64,000 bases of DNA, taken from the NCBI RefSeq assembly GCF_002368095.1, contig NZ_AP018227.1:8538001-8602000 (forward strand), read 5' to 3'. Positions 36,686-45,904 of the stretch are shown here, one piece after another. The stretch comes from Calothrix parasitica NIES-267 (GTDB lineage: Bacteria > Cyanobacteriota > Cyanobacteriia > Cyanobacteriales > Nostocaceae). The notes below the pieces were generated by a model that worked only from the letters and a program-made list of their open reading frames with translations, had not been told where the DNA came from and did not search any database. The position numbers and the translations under genes were made by a program. Every line of letters begins with the position of its first letter. Position 1 is the first letter of the stretch.

Positions 36686-37816
36686 TTACTTCTCAATTAT
36701 TTCCTTATTACCCTTTATCAACCAGTAAACAAAAGATTGTATATACAATAATTTATGATTCAAACGCTCTCTAACCTGAATATGATAAAGAGTACGACCC
36801 ATAAATTTATCTGAAGTTCTAACATCAGCAAAAAGCTGATTATATACTTGAGTAACTATACCTTTCAATATAGGTTCAACCTTCTTTATTCGCTCCCAAA
36901 CTTTTGCGGGTAAGCTAATACCAAATAAATCATGAACCATGAACAGTCCCAAGAATAGCATTCGCTGACAACCCCAAGTCTCAGCCTTTTTGATTACTCT
37001 ATCCCAATTCAAATCTGGATTTTTATGAATCAGCGTCGCAATATCGCACAACCATGAAAAACGTTCCCATACATGTCTGGAACCGTGAACGCAAAGAATT
37101 GGTAGCCAATCTTCTAAAGCTAAATTATTTATAGTGGTACCGGCTAAAGAAAAAGGTTCTAAATCGTCCCATAAATCTTTAGCTTCAATCTGACATACAA
37201 ACTTTGGAGCAATTCTCCAGTGAATTTCTAAAAAAACATTTTTTTCTTGATGAAGAAAATCATAAGTATGTTCTGTTTTGGAATTGAGATATTTAATCAA
37301 CTCCGCATCAGTCATTTTAATTTTGGGTTGATATCCTTGAGCTATTAAAAGTTCCCGTACTGCAAAGATATCTTTCTGTTGAACTATAATGTCTAAATCA
37401 CCGAAACGTCTTAAAGCTACATTTTTGTAGATTAAAGTTGCTAAAACAGGTCCTTTGTAGGGTAGCGCTACGATATTTTGTTGTTTTAATAGCTTGAGAA
37501 GATTAATAAGTTCTCCGGTTAGATGCAAGTTGCGCTGTGCAGTAGATTGAAAACTATAGCGCCATTGTTTTAAGATTAATTCCGGTACTGCTTCCGGGCA
37601 AATATTATTGATGCGAAAATATAATAATGATAATACCCCGTGTCTATCTGCTGTTTGAGTTAGATATTGCCAATCTATATTCTGTTTAACTAAGGTTTTG
37701 ATATCTGCTGAAGTAGCATTGTTAATTTCGGGGTTGACACAAGATAGAAGTAATTCTATTTCGGGACGAGTATTGATAAATGGGGTTTTAGTATCGAGTT
37801 TGGATGGATTTTTCAT
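36686..37816 (-). CDS. Nucleotidyltransferase-family protein (PF14907 type) of the lasso locus
   Basis: The 376-residue protein resembles the uncharacterised nucleotidyltransferase family PF14907. YKGPVLATLIYKNVALRRFG and DLDIIVQQKDIFAVRELL near residues 125-150 give the G-D-x-D type metal site. Downstream are FLEIHWRIAPKF and CVHGSRHVWERFSWLCDIAT. Members recur in RiPP and lasso-peptide clusters, often with HPr-kinase-like genes, and are suspected of modifying the peptide. Here it is the last gene on the strand, 430 bases after the kinase gene, so its membership is likely but not proved. Confidence 0.8.
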   Translation of the reverse strand: MKNPSKLDTKTPFINTRPEIELLLSCVNPEINNATSADIKTLVKQNIDWQYLTQTADRHGVLSLLYFRINNICPEAVPELILKQWRYSFQSTAQRNLHLTGELINLLKLLKQQNIVALPYKGPVLATLIYKNVALRRFGDLDIIVQQKDIFAVRELLIAQGYQPKIKMTDAELIKYLNSKTEHTYDFLHQEKNVFLEIHWRIAPKFVCQIEAKDLWDDLEPFSLAGTTINNLALEDWLPILCVHGSRHVWERFSWLCDIATLIHKNPDLNWDRVIKKAETWGCQRMLFLGLFMVHDLFGISLPAKVWERIKKVEPILKGIVTQVYNQLFADVRTSDKFMGRTLYHIQVRERLNHKLLYIQSFVYWLIKGNKEIIEK

Positions 37817-38249
37817 AGGTATAATTATTTTGTACAGAAATTTCAGCTATCTTAACGTCAGTTAGGCTTAAGGAGTTAGTTCTGCTTTTAGCGACTAATT
37901 AATGGCTCAAACAACGTGATTACATTTATATATACTAGAATCAAGCAACCATAGAACAAGGTTTCAGCTTATCCCGAACTTAGGTTATCTTAGAGCGTGT
38001 TTATAAAATAAATTTGCCTTTGTGAGTTGAGTGAAATAGAACGATAAATATAGGGTTTGCGGTATTACGAAGAAATGTTTCACAATACTATGAATACCTT
38101 TAACACGACAAATCAAGGTTTTTGCCGAATTTATAAACACCCTTTTAGAAAAGCCTTTATCTTAATTAAATTACAATCAATTAAACAGACCTTTGAAGAG
38201 TGAAGTAAAGCTAATTTTAATTGTTTCCTGCTGATAACGGAGTTTTATC
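37817..38249. repeat. Intergenic region with possible MITE (about 37995-38144)
   Basis: GTGTTTATAAA at 37997-38007 is mirrored by TTTATAAACAC at 38130-38140, with TTAGA beside both ends. This suggests a small inverted-repeat element of about 150 bp. The ends are imperfect and only one copy is seen. No gene is supported in the rest of the gap. Confidence 0.4.
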
Positions 38250-39128
38250 TTAGACTAGCTGTTGAATTGCTGCTAAATCTTCCTCTACTAAATTAATTAG
38301 CTTTGGTAAATCTGCTAAAGAGGGTTTGCGAGTGAAGCGACAAAATCTTACATTCTTAATTAGTTCGCTACAAAAATGTAAATGTTGTGTAATACATTTT
38401 TCTTCGGTCATTGATTTCATTGAACGAGTATGACGTACTAGTTCTACAAAAGTTTCTTGTCGTTTTAAACTAGTAATTTGGTGTTCGGTTCCTTTATGTA
38501 ATAAATAAATTTGCTGCAATGGAATGGGATTTTTTTGAAACTTATGGGAAACTATATAAGCAACTTTAGACGAATTTGTATAAACAGGAAGTAATTTTTT
38601 AGTCTCCTGTCCTAAAGAAGTTGCAGCATCGAGACAAAGTTTAAATTGAGGATAACTAGGATAAACTATTGCTCGATTGTTTTCGATTTTTATGGGTAGT
38701 ACATCATCTGTCAAAACATCATAGCCTTTAGTATGGAAAGCAGTTGCTAAAGTGGATTTACCCCAACCAGAACCACCCATAAATGCTACACCTTGATTAT
38801 TAATGTTGACGCAACTAGCATGAATAACTAATAATCCTCTTTGTCGTAGTAATACGCATAATATAGGACCTAAAATAGCTGTTCTTATTAAAGATTCATC
38901 AACATCTTTTTCTGGCTCAATAACTATTTCTTCTCCATTGTAAATCCATATTCTGCAAATTTCTGGCAAACTCCCCACAAAAGCTTTATTACTTTCTGCT
39001 TGTGTTGCAATCGCATCATCAACCTTTCCGAACCTGATATTAGCGTCTACTTTGCCTTCAATTTCAATAAATTCGGGAAAGTCAAATTCTGATGCTATGC
39101 ATAGATTATAGATTCTATAATATTTCAT
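38250..39128 (-). CDS. HPr-kinase-like protein of the lasso locus (K)
   Basis: The 292-residue protein has the HPr kinase/phosphorylase-type P-loop GGSGWGKST at residues 118-126, then the acidic DVLTDDVLPI segment. The N-terminal 110 residues are a smaller mixed domain. In paeninodin-type lasso clusters a homologous kinase phosphorylates the precursor's C-terminal Ser. Here a Ser lies in the NDLGS motif of the precursor tail, but the target is not shown. A second, interrupted copy is at 44599-45480. It lies 230 bases after the precursor gene. Confidence 0.85.
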   Translation of the reverse strand: MKYYRIYNLCIASEFDFPEFIEIEGKVDANIRFGKVDDAIATQAESNKAFVGSLPEICRIWIYNGEEIVIEPEKDVDESLIRTAILGPILCVLLRQRGLLVIHASCVNINNQGVAFMGGSGWGKSTLATAFHTKGYDVLTDDVLPIKIENNRAIVYPSYPQFKLCLDAATSLGQETKKLLPVYTNSSKVAYIVSHKFQKNPIPLQQIYLLHKGTEHQITSLKRQETFVELVRHTRSMKSMTEEKCITQHLHFCSELIKNVRFCRFTRKPSLADLPKLINLVEEDLAAIQQLV

Positions 39129-39171
39129 TGATTAAGTATAAATAAATATAGATATTTCAGATAAATAAATA

Positions 39172-39204
39172 CAGTTTTTTGAGAATAATATTCTCAAAAA
39201 ACTG
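39172..39204 (-). terminator. Long palindrome between precursor and kinase genes
   Basis: The 33 bases form a perfect 16-bp inverted repeat around one centre base (CAGTTTTTTGAGAATA and its inverse). It lies between the precursor stop and the kinase start. It may be a partial terminator or RNA stabiliser that raises precursor mRNA above kinase mRNA. The second unit lacks an obvious counterpart. Confidence 0.6.
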
Positions 39205-39359
39205 CATCTTCCGGAACCAGAGATAATGTCTACTCTTATGTAACTACAGTTACAAAGCAGCAGCTTAACTCTCTCCGGTTAGATTTAGTAAGATTACTAC
39301 ACAGACAAATCATCAGTTTGGTTTAGTCCATGCATAAATCTCACCTATTAGAGTTTCTA

Positions 39360-39524
39360 CTAGTCATCGATAACATCTCGTGAACCAAGGTCATTACCAC
39401 CAGAAATGGGTTGACCAGCAGTATTAAAGACGAAATCTGTTCTGCTATCACCACCAATAACTTGTGTCATTTCAGCAACGTCACCGAAAGAGGTTAGCTT
39501 GGGAGTTGTGTAAGTATTCTTCAT
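39360..39524 (-). CDS. Lasso peptide precursor A1, 54 aa
   Basis: ATG 39524 gives MKNTYTTPKLTSFGDVAEMT. The leader holds YxxPxLxxxG, the motif bound by B1-type RRE proteins, and a Thr at position 20. With Thr at leader position -2, as in paeninodin, the core starts at V22 (VIGGDSRTDF). Asp30 is then core residue 9, giving a V1-D9 macrolactam. A Gly24-Asp30 seven-residue ring is the alternative. The remaining 24 residues are polar (NDLGSRDVIDD at the end), longer than usual lasso tails, and may be trimmed. An upstream in-frame extension to 39605 is of unlike composition and is rejected. The ribosome binding site is poor (AAGAA). Confidence 0.85.
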   Translation of the reverse strand: MKNTYTTPKLTSFGDVAEMTQVIGGDSRTDFVFNTAGQPISGGNDLGSRDVIDD

Positions 39525-39606
39525 GATTGAATTTCTTGATTGTGGGTGTAAAGTGGATATGTTTTTTGCGGAAGATAGCACCCTGTAATTGGACTTACAG
39601 CACAAC

Positions 39607-39639
39607 TTGAAATATCAAAATATTTGATACTGATTTCAA
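39607..39639 (-). promoter_or_regulatory. Hairpin between cyclase and precursor genes, unit 1
   Basis: TTGAAAT (39607-39613) pairs with ATTTCAA (39633-39639), enclosing an ATCAAA/TTTGAT inner stem. Unit 2 has a hairpin at the matching place (46198-46229), beside the shared word GGACTTACAGC. Conservation of structure rather than sequence suggests a role such as mRNA processing or attenuation before the precursor. Confidence 0.5.
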
Positions 39640-39665
39640 CTTATAGCTTGCCAATACTGTTGTAA

Positions 39666-41711
39666 TTACGGCGTTAATTGTTTGTAGTGGAACCACAAGG
39701 CTAAAGTAACAGCCTGCCATGCTGGTGTTATATCTTCGTCCCTGACAACTTTTTCAGATATCATTCGCCGATAAGCTGCTTGTAAAAAATCTGAATCGAT
39801 GTACTTTTCCAAATATTTGATTTGATTAGACATTACCTCATCCAGAATTTGGCGATCGCGATTCAAAAACCCATCATCAAAGTTGGCTGATAAATCTGCT
39901 TTACCTCCACGCCACTGCACTTTTTCTGGTAGGATTCCTGATAATGCACGACGCATCACTATTCGTCCAAACCCATTAGATAATTTCTGTTCCGCAGGTA
40001 AAGCTAAGCAAAACTCAACTAACCGTTTATCCATAAATGGATGACGAACTTCTAAACGGAAATTTGCCGCACATAAATCCATTCGTTCTAGTACGTGAGG
40101 TAATACACCTTGAGTGAGAGAAGCCCAATGTTGTTCTCTAGTATTTAGAGGTATATTAGGCGATATGTCTAGTTTTTGAATTCGGTCGCTTAAACCAATA
40201 TCTTTTGCAAAGTTACTTCTAACAAGAGGATTATAAGAAGTAGAGTGACTTGCTATTTTCTCTGATTTAGATTGCCAAAGCTGCTTGATTTGCTTCAAAC
40301 AAGGCTTTATTCCATGATTTAATAATAATTTTTTCCGAGAAACACCAAAATGTTTATGTATTAACTGCATTCCTTGAAAGAATGCTATCCAACGGAAATT
40401 TGTAGCGAACTCTTTTAGATGAGGTAAAGCATAATTCCGAAATGCAGAATATGGTTTTACTCCAAAGTGTGGTGAAGATGCTTTAACTTCATAAATACAG
40501 GTTTTCCAATTACCTTGACGAGCTAGTTCTGTAATTCTCGACGTTCCATGACAAACTGTGGTATCTCCATCCAATCCGTCCAAAACAATCCGCATACCTA
40601 ATTCATTAGCAGTACGGTTGGCTATCCAAGGATAAAAATGACTCGCACCGATAAAGCCTTCATCCTCATATTTAAAAACATCTTCTAGACTGGATAATGG
40701 TCCAACTTTATCGCCGTGGATGTAGTGAGGAATTAATCCGCCTTTCTCTAAAACTGCATTTATGAAGGGACGCTCATCACACTCTTTTATATTATCAAAA
40801 ATAGTAGAAATTGTATGTAGTTTAATTTTCTTATGATTAATTTCTTGATTAGTTTCTTTATCTTTTTCGCTAATTATATTTCGCGCTACACATGTAACGG
40901 ATGAAGAATCTAAACCACCACTTAACTGAGAAGCAATAGGGAAAGCACTCCTTAAGCGACAACGCACGGCTTCCGTAAAAATTTTGCGGAATTCTTCTGC
41001 ATAAGCAGTGTCAGAATCTAACTTAATCTCGCGGTTTGGGTCTAGCGACCAATAGCAACTAGTTTGGATTCCTTGCAGATTTACCACTATACTGTGTGCT
41101 GGGAAAAGTCGCAGAATACCTTGATAACTTGTAATAGCTTTATCTTCTAGCGTTATATTCAAGTAATCGGCAATTCTAAGCTCATTTAGCCGACGCGGAA
41201 CTTCTGCCAAACACAATAAAGCTTTAATCTCACTACCAAAAACAAAAGTATTATTAGAAAAATAATAGTAAAAAGGCTTCACACCCATATGGTCGCGAGC
41301 GCAAAATAATATCTCTCTACGCTTATCCCAAATCGCAAATGCAAAATCACCTAATAAATGCTCCGGGCAATCTTCACCCCATTTCTCGTATGCTGCCAGT
41401 ATCAGCTCGCTATCTGCAATCTTATCAGCAGGACGATTATTTATCTGTAAAGCAGCTATCAATTCATCACGATTATCTATCCGAGCATCTGCTGTAATTA
41501 CTAAATCACCCCTTTGATTCATCAAAGGTAGTTTTTCTATAAGTGATTCGGGAGTAGTCCACAACATCCGATGTCCCAAACCCACGCACCCATCAACCCA
41601 GATATCTGCACCATCTGGCCCGCGATGCGCCAATATATCAACCATTTTTGTTATGTTTTCGCGGTCTACAGGACGACCGTCAAGGTAATGAATACCTACA
41701 ATACCGCTCAT
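39666..41711 (-). CDS. Lasso cyclase C1 (asparagine-synthetase-like)
   Basis: The 681-residue protein has an N-terminal class II amidotransferase-like domain (GPDGADIWVDGCVGLGHR) and a C-terminal AS synthetase domain with the ATP-binding loop SQLSGGLDSSSVTCVA near residue 265. The start reads MSGIVG: the catalytic Cys2 of true asparagine synthetases is Ser. That suits a lasso cyclase, which activates the ring Asp by adenylation and uses the peptide's own amine instead of glutamine-derived ammonia. Its ATG overlaps the B2 stop by four bases. A paralogue is at 46255. Confidence 0.92.
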   Translation of the reverse strand: MSGIVGIHYLDGRPVDRENITKMVDILAHRGPDGADIWVDGCVGLGHRMLWTTPESLIEKLPLMNQRGDLVITADARIDNRDELIAALQINNRPADKIADSELILAAYEKWGEDCPEHLLGDFAFAIWDKRREILFCARDHMGVKPFYYYFSNNTFVFGSEIKALLCLAEVPRRLNELRIADYLNITLEDKAITSYQGILRLFPAHSIVVNLQGIQTSCYWSLDPNREIKLDSDTAYAEEFRKIFTEAVRCRLRSAFPIASQLSGGLDSSSVTCVARNIISEKDKETNQEINHKKIKLHTISTIFDNIKECDERPFINAVLEKGGLIPHYIHGDKVGPLSSLEDVFKYEDEGFIGASHFYPWIANRTANELGMRIVLDGLDGDTTVCHGTSRITELARQGNWKTCIYEVKASSPHFGVKPYSAFRNYALPHLKEFATNFRWIAFFQGMQLIHKHFGVSRKKLLLNHGIKPCLKQIKQLWQSKSEKIASHSTSYNPLVRSNFAKDIGLSDRIQKLDISPNIPLNTREQHWASLTQGVLPHVLERMDLCAANFRLEVRHPFMDKRLVEFCLALPAEQKLSNGFGRIVMRRALSGILPEKVQWRGGKADLSANFDDGFLNRDRQILDEVMSNQIKYLEKYIDSDFLQAAYRRMISEKVVRDEDITPAWQAVTLALWFHYKQLTP

Positions 41712-42145
41712 AATCTGATTCCTTCAAGGGATGGTAGTTGAATGTAGCGTGGTAGATCCGGTAGATGACCAACAACAACGTATCCCTGATATTTAATCCA
41801 AGCGTGAGCTTCTAATTCTCCTGATTCGCTTTTAGCAACACCGATGCAGAGTTCGGGAGTATAACCACTACGACTCATCAAAATTTGAGTAGTTAAAGCC
41901 CGAGCCAAACATTTTGCACCACCGGGACTATAGCGAGTTGCAACATTAACACCCCAAATCATTTTTCTGACACTTACACTTGGGAAAAGAAACTTTACCT
42001 TACAAAGTTTATTAACTATCTTAAATAAGATGCGAAATTCTAATAGAAACAACCCTAGCCTAATAGCTTGTAGCAATAAGAAAGTAAATAATAGAAGATA
42101 AATATAAGCCTTTCTCAAGTTCCATAACTTACGCAGCAGTTTCAT
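41708..42145 (-). CDS. Lasso leader protease B2 (transglutaminase-like)
   Basis: The 145-residue protein has an N-terminal hydrophobic region and a papain/transglutaminase-like core: Cys79 in GGAKCLARALTTQIL, His114 in LEAHAWIKYQG, then an Asp near 130. B2 enzymes cut the leader from the lasso precursor. The gene overlaps B1 by 17 bases and the cyclase by four, so all three are cotranslated. In the second unit this gene is deleted except for its last codons. Confidence 0.9.
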   Translation of the reverse strand: MKLLRKLWNLRKAYIYLLLFTFLLLQAIRLGLFLLEFRILFKIVNKLCKVKFLFPSVSVRKMIWGVNVATRYSPGGAKCLARALTTQILMSRSGYTPELCIGVAKSESGELEAHAWIKYQGYVVVGHLPDLPRYIQLPSLEGIRL

Positions 42146-42446
42146 TTGTTACTTTAATTAGCCCTGCGGTTTTTAATTCATTCAGTAGTGAGAAGAGGTC
42201 ATCAGTACAAACATCAGCTTCTACTTCATATTCTTCCAAAAGCACCTGTTTGATATCTTTTACAGCTTTTGGCTTCTCAATCAAATCCCAAACTCGCGCA
42301 CCGACTTCATTCAAACCGTGGTAAACACCTGTTGTCATATTCAGAATAACTGATTCGCCGCCAAGGTCAGAAGAGATTTGGTCTTCAGTGGCTACTACAA
42401 TTGATGATTCTGTAATTTTCTCCGTTTCGGGGTCTTGATAAATCAT
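42129..42446 (-). CDS. Lasso RRE protein B1 (PqqD-like)
   Basis: The 105-residue protein is a PqqD-like RiPP recognition element. GGESVILNMTTGVYHGLNEV and ARVWDLIEKPKAVKDIKQVL form the beta strands and the winged-helix part, and the C-terminus has DLFSLLNELKTAGLIKV. B1 proteins bind the YxxPxLxxxG leader and deliver it to B2. It is the first gene of the proximal unit, so a promoter should lie in the 240 bases before it. Confidence 0.9.
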   Translation of the reverse strand: MIYQDPETEKITESSIVVATEDQISSDLGGESVILNMTTGVYHGLNEVGARVWDLIEKPKAVKDIKQVLLEEYEVEADVCTDDLFSLLNELKTAGLIKVTNETAA

Positions 42447-42615
42447 TTTCTTGCTTGTGCTGGAAATTTGTTTATTTATGTCGTTTGCTTTGCTGTATTA
42501 AATATAATCCCTTCTTTAGTAATTTCCGAAGTTTTATTTTACACTTCATATATTCTTTAAACTGAAACTGTTGCGGCTTTATATAGTCTTAAAGAGCTAA
42601 TATTTATGCATTTTT

Positions 42616-42673
42616 GTTCGTAGTCAGGGCTTCGGTTCTATACTTCCGGAGGACTAAAGTCCTGACTACGAAC
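42616..42673. repeat. Fold-back intergenic repeat
   Basis: GTTCGTAGTCAGG and CCTGACTACGAAC form a perfect 13-bp outer stem, with a partial inner palindrome (CTTCGG, ACTTCCGGAGGACTAAAGT). It lies just past the stop of the exporter gene and may also act as its terminator. It has the look of an interspersed REP-like repeat. Confidence 0.65.
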
Positions 42674-42686
42674 CTAAATAAAAACT

Positions 42687-44504
42687 TTACATATATTGAC
42701 TGGCTTGAATCTCAAATAGATGAGCGTAAGTACCCTCTAGTTTCATTAGTTCTTCATGGGTACCACCTTCAACTATTGTTCCGCTATCCATGACGTATAT
42801 TCGGTCAGCCATTTTTACAGTAGATAAACGATGACTTATCAAAATCGCAGATTGATTTTTGATTAACTGACGGAATTTATCGAATACTTCATATTCTGCT
42901 TTGGGGTCCATTGCGCTGGTGGGTTCATCCAAAACTATTAATTGTGAATCTCGTAAAAATGCTCTGGCTAAAGCAACTTTCTGCCACTGACCGATACTTA
43001 ATTCTTCGCCTTTATCAAATAATTTACCCAAAATGGTATCGTAACCTTTGGGTAATTTTTTGATTACGTCATCGGCTCCAGAACGGCGTGCTGCTTGAAT
43101 AATGCTGTCGCTCTGCGGTGGTAAATCTATATTCCCCAGCCAAATATTTTCCTGAGCGGTAAAGTGATATTTGGCATAGTCTTGAAAAATCACGCTGATT
43201 TGACGGCGTAATTCTTCGGTTTTAAATTTACTTAAATCTATCCCATCAATGGTAATTCTACCTTCGGTCGGGTCGTACAATCGACATAAAAGTTTAATTA
43301 AAGTCGTTTTACCCGAACCGTTTTCTCCTACTAAAGCTACTACTTCACCCGGTTTTATTGTCAGATTAATATTTTTCAGTGCCTGACGGGTAGTAGTAGA
43401 GTATTGAAAACCCACATTTTTAAATTCAATTCCAGTTTTCATTGGTAAAGGAATTGGTTGAGGATTTGGAGGGTCGATTAATTTAGGTTCGATATCCAAA
43501 AATTCGTAGAGATTCGCTAGGAATAAATTATCCTCGTAGAGAGCGGATATACTATTCAACAATCCTTTTATATTCCCCTGTCCCCGCTGCAAAGCTTGAT
43601 AGTATAAAACCAAATCCCCCAAACGCAGCACGCCATTAATAGTTTGATAAATAATATAGGAATAAATTCCAAAAATTAAAATAGCAGTAATAGTTTCGAC
43701 TGCAAAACTAGCCAAAGAGCGTCCGGTTAAAATCGCCACACTTTCTTTATATATTTGTCTGCGGATGCGACGATAGGCTTGGGAAAAGTGAGTACCTAAA
43801 TTAAATAGACGAATTTCTTTGGCAAACTGGTCTACAGTCAGCATGTATCCCAAATAAGCAGCTTGACGCTCCATCGGTGTTTTTCTACGCTGCCAGCGAT
43901 ACATTATCTGAGAATATTTTACTCGCACTAACATAGCCGGAAGGGACGCAACAAAAAGCACACCGGGTATTCCCCAATGCAGCGACAAAAGCAAAGCAAT
44001 CATCCCTACTAAAGTAATTGCATTTTGACCAACTTGTGCCAAACGATTTAGTATCATTGGGGGTCGGTAAGGTGCTTCTTGTTGTGCCCTTTGCAATACA
44101 TTATAATATTCGGGATTTTCGTAGTATTCTAAATCGGCTGCAATTGATTTTGCTTGGATAATTCCCTGCATATAATCTGTTACTCGCTGGGAATGGGCGT
44201 TAGTAACTAATTGTCCAAGGGAGTTAGCAAGGTTTGTTAATAAAGCGACTGCTGCTGCTAGGACAACGAAAATTATTACATGATTAAAAGCTGCTGCTTT
44301 ATCCACAGTGGTGAGACTAGCAGCTACGGTATCTATAATTAATTTGCCCAGATAAATTGCAACTACTGGCAGGATACCTTGGACAATTAGGATGAATACG
44401 CGGGCTATAGTCCAACGAGGGCTACTCTGCCATACTAGTCGTAAAGCAGGTAATAGACGCTGCGTACTTTGGAATTTCTCTTTTAACTTTTTGCCTGCTT
44501 GCAT
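42687..44504 (-). CDS. Lasso peptide ABC exporter (D), half transporter
   Basis: The 605-residue protein has an N-terminal six-helix membrane domain (residues 30-320) and a C-terminal ATPase. The ATPase shows LVGENGSGKTTLIKLL (Walker A), LSIGQWQKVALARAFL (signature), and LIVLDEPTSAMDP (Walker B), with ILISHRLSTVK. It belongs to the MsbA/McjD-like exporter group, and lasso clusters use such proteins for export and self-protection. No peptidase C39 domain is attached, consistent with B2 doing the cleavage. It lies between the two units and could serve both. Confidence 0.9.
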   Translation of the reverse strand: MQAGKKLKEKFQSTQRLLPALRLVWQSSPRWTIARVFILIVQGILPVVAIYLGKLIIDTVAASLTTVDKAAAFNHVIIFVVLAAAVALLTNLANSLGQLVTNAHSQRVTDYMQGIIQAKSIAADLEYYENPEYYNVLQRAQQEAPYRPPMILNRLAQVGQNAITLVGMIALLLSLHWGIPGVLFVASLPAMLVRVKYSQIMYRWQRRKTPMERQAAYLGYMLTVDQFAKEIRLFNLGTHFSQAYRRIRRQIYKESVAILTGRSLASFAVETITAILIFGIYSYIIYQTINGVLRLGDLVLYYQALQRGQGNIKGLLNSISALYEDNLFLANLYEFLDIEPKLIDPPNPQPIPLPMKTGIEFKNVGFQYSTTTRQALKNINLTIKPGEVVALVGENGSGKTTLIKLLCRLYDPTEGRITIDGIDLSKFKTEELRRQISVIFQDYAKYHFTAQENIWLGNIDLPPQSDSIIQAARRSGADDVIKKLPKGYDTILGKLFDKGEELSIGQWQKVALARAFLRDSQLIVLDEPTSAMDPKAEYEVFDKFRQLIKNQSAILISHRLSTVKMADRIYVMDSGTIVEGGTHEELMKLEGTYAHLFEIQASQYM

Positions 44505-44598
44505 ATTTGAAATAGTAATTATTGATACATAAAAATTTTCTTAAGTTTACCTAATATTTCTTACAAAAGCAGCTTTCACCGGATACATTGGCAAGCAG

Positions 44599-45480
44599 CT
44601 ATCGAAAGTTAATTGAGCAAGCAAGGTCTTCTTCTATCAACTCGATTAATCTAGGTAAATCTGCTAAAGAAGGTTTACGAGTGAAGCGAGAAAAGCTGAC
44701 ATCTTTAACTATTTGGCTGCACAGATGTAAATGCTCTGCAAAAAATTCTTGTTCGGAGACTGAATTTATTGCACGAGTATGTTTTACCAACTCCACAAAT
44801 GTTTCTTGTGGTTTTAGGTTGCTAATTTTATGCTCTTTCCCTTTATCTAAAACATAAATATTCTGCAACAAAATTGGATTTTGTTGAAACCCTTGCTCAA
44901 GTTTATAAGCTACTTTAAAGGAATTTGTAGAAACAGGAAGTAATTTTTGTATGTCTTGTCCTAAAAAATTTGCAGCATCGGGACACAGTTTAAACAGAGG
45001 ATAACTAGGAAAAACTACTGCTCGATTTTTTTCAATTTTAATTGGCAATACATCATCTGTTAAAACATCATATCCTTTAGTATGAAAAGCGGTTGCTAAA
45101 GTCGATTTACCCCAACCAGAACCACCCATAAATGCTACACCTTGATTATTGATATTGACGCAGCTAGCATGGAGAACTAATAAACCTCTTTGTCTGAGCA
45201 ATACGCTTAATACCGGGCCTAAAACAACTGTGCGTAGTAGAGAATCATCTATATCTTTTACTGGCTCAATAATAATTTATTTTCCATCGCGAATTAAAAA
45301 TTCACCAATTTCAGGGATTTCTCCTACAACTGTTTTGCTGTTTTCTATTTGTCTTGTAGTTGCATCTTTAACTTGTCCAAATCTAATGTTAACATCGGGT
45401 TTTCTTTCGATTTCAATTAGTTGAGTAAAATGCAATTCTGAGGCAATGCATAAGTTATAAATATGATAGTATTTCATCAA
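44599..45480 (-). pseudogene. HPr-kinase-like K2, interrupted by one in-frame stop
   Basis: Reading from ATG 45480, the frame matches the K1 kinase closely (YYHIYNLCIASELHF) until a TAA at 45279-45277, after LIRDGK. The next codons resume in the same frame (IIIEPVKDIDDS), then the P-loop GGSGWGKSTLATAF and the C-terminus EEDLACSINFR. In K1 the position reads GEE, so a GAA to TAA change is the simplest cause. No frameshift is needed. The second part could be made from TTG 45201. Whether the gene is dead, read through or restarted cannot be told. Confidence 0.85.
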
Positions 45481-45904
45481 TTATGAACATATTTTAGGGA
45501 TTAAAGTTAAAATATAATGGTTTTTCAGCATATAGTCTTATAGTATGTTTAATTGCTGAATCAAATTATTGAAACACTTGCTATATATTTGTGAATTAGC
45601 TTTATTCATAGTATTTTTAATTCCCTGTTCCCTGCTGCCTTTTTATTATTTTTTCAATATACCAAGTGCTGATTAGCCAATATATTCTATTTTTTGAGAG
45701 AAATAAAAAAAATTATATGTTGTCAAAGTGAATAAAAAATCCGCTTTTAGTAAATTAATAATTTAAAGCAGAAATTTTACTTTCTTTTAATAGATGTAGT
45801 GAGATTGCCACAAACATAAATCAGAAATTTGATATCATGTTTGTGTCAATCTTTATTGTTCGCTGTTTTACAGCTTTAATTCAGTAAAGAAAATTAATTC
45901 TTTA
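45481..45904. other. Intergenic region between A2 and K2
   Basis: It holds two hairpins: AGATTG/ACAAACAT paired with ATGTTTGT/CAATCT (about 45801-45852), and AGTAAAGAA/TTCTTTACT (45886-45909), which touches the precursor stop codon and may end its transcript. No gene is supported. Confidence 0.55.

Noticed and set aside
39360-39605. Longer precursor A1 starting at 39605
   Set aside because: The extra 27 residues have no counterpart in A2, and both leaders align from the internal ATG at 39524.
44599-45480. Frameshift in K2
   Set aside because: Both halves are in the same frame (start positions differ by a multiple of three), so a single nonsense codon explains the break.
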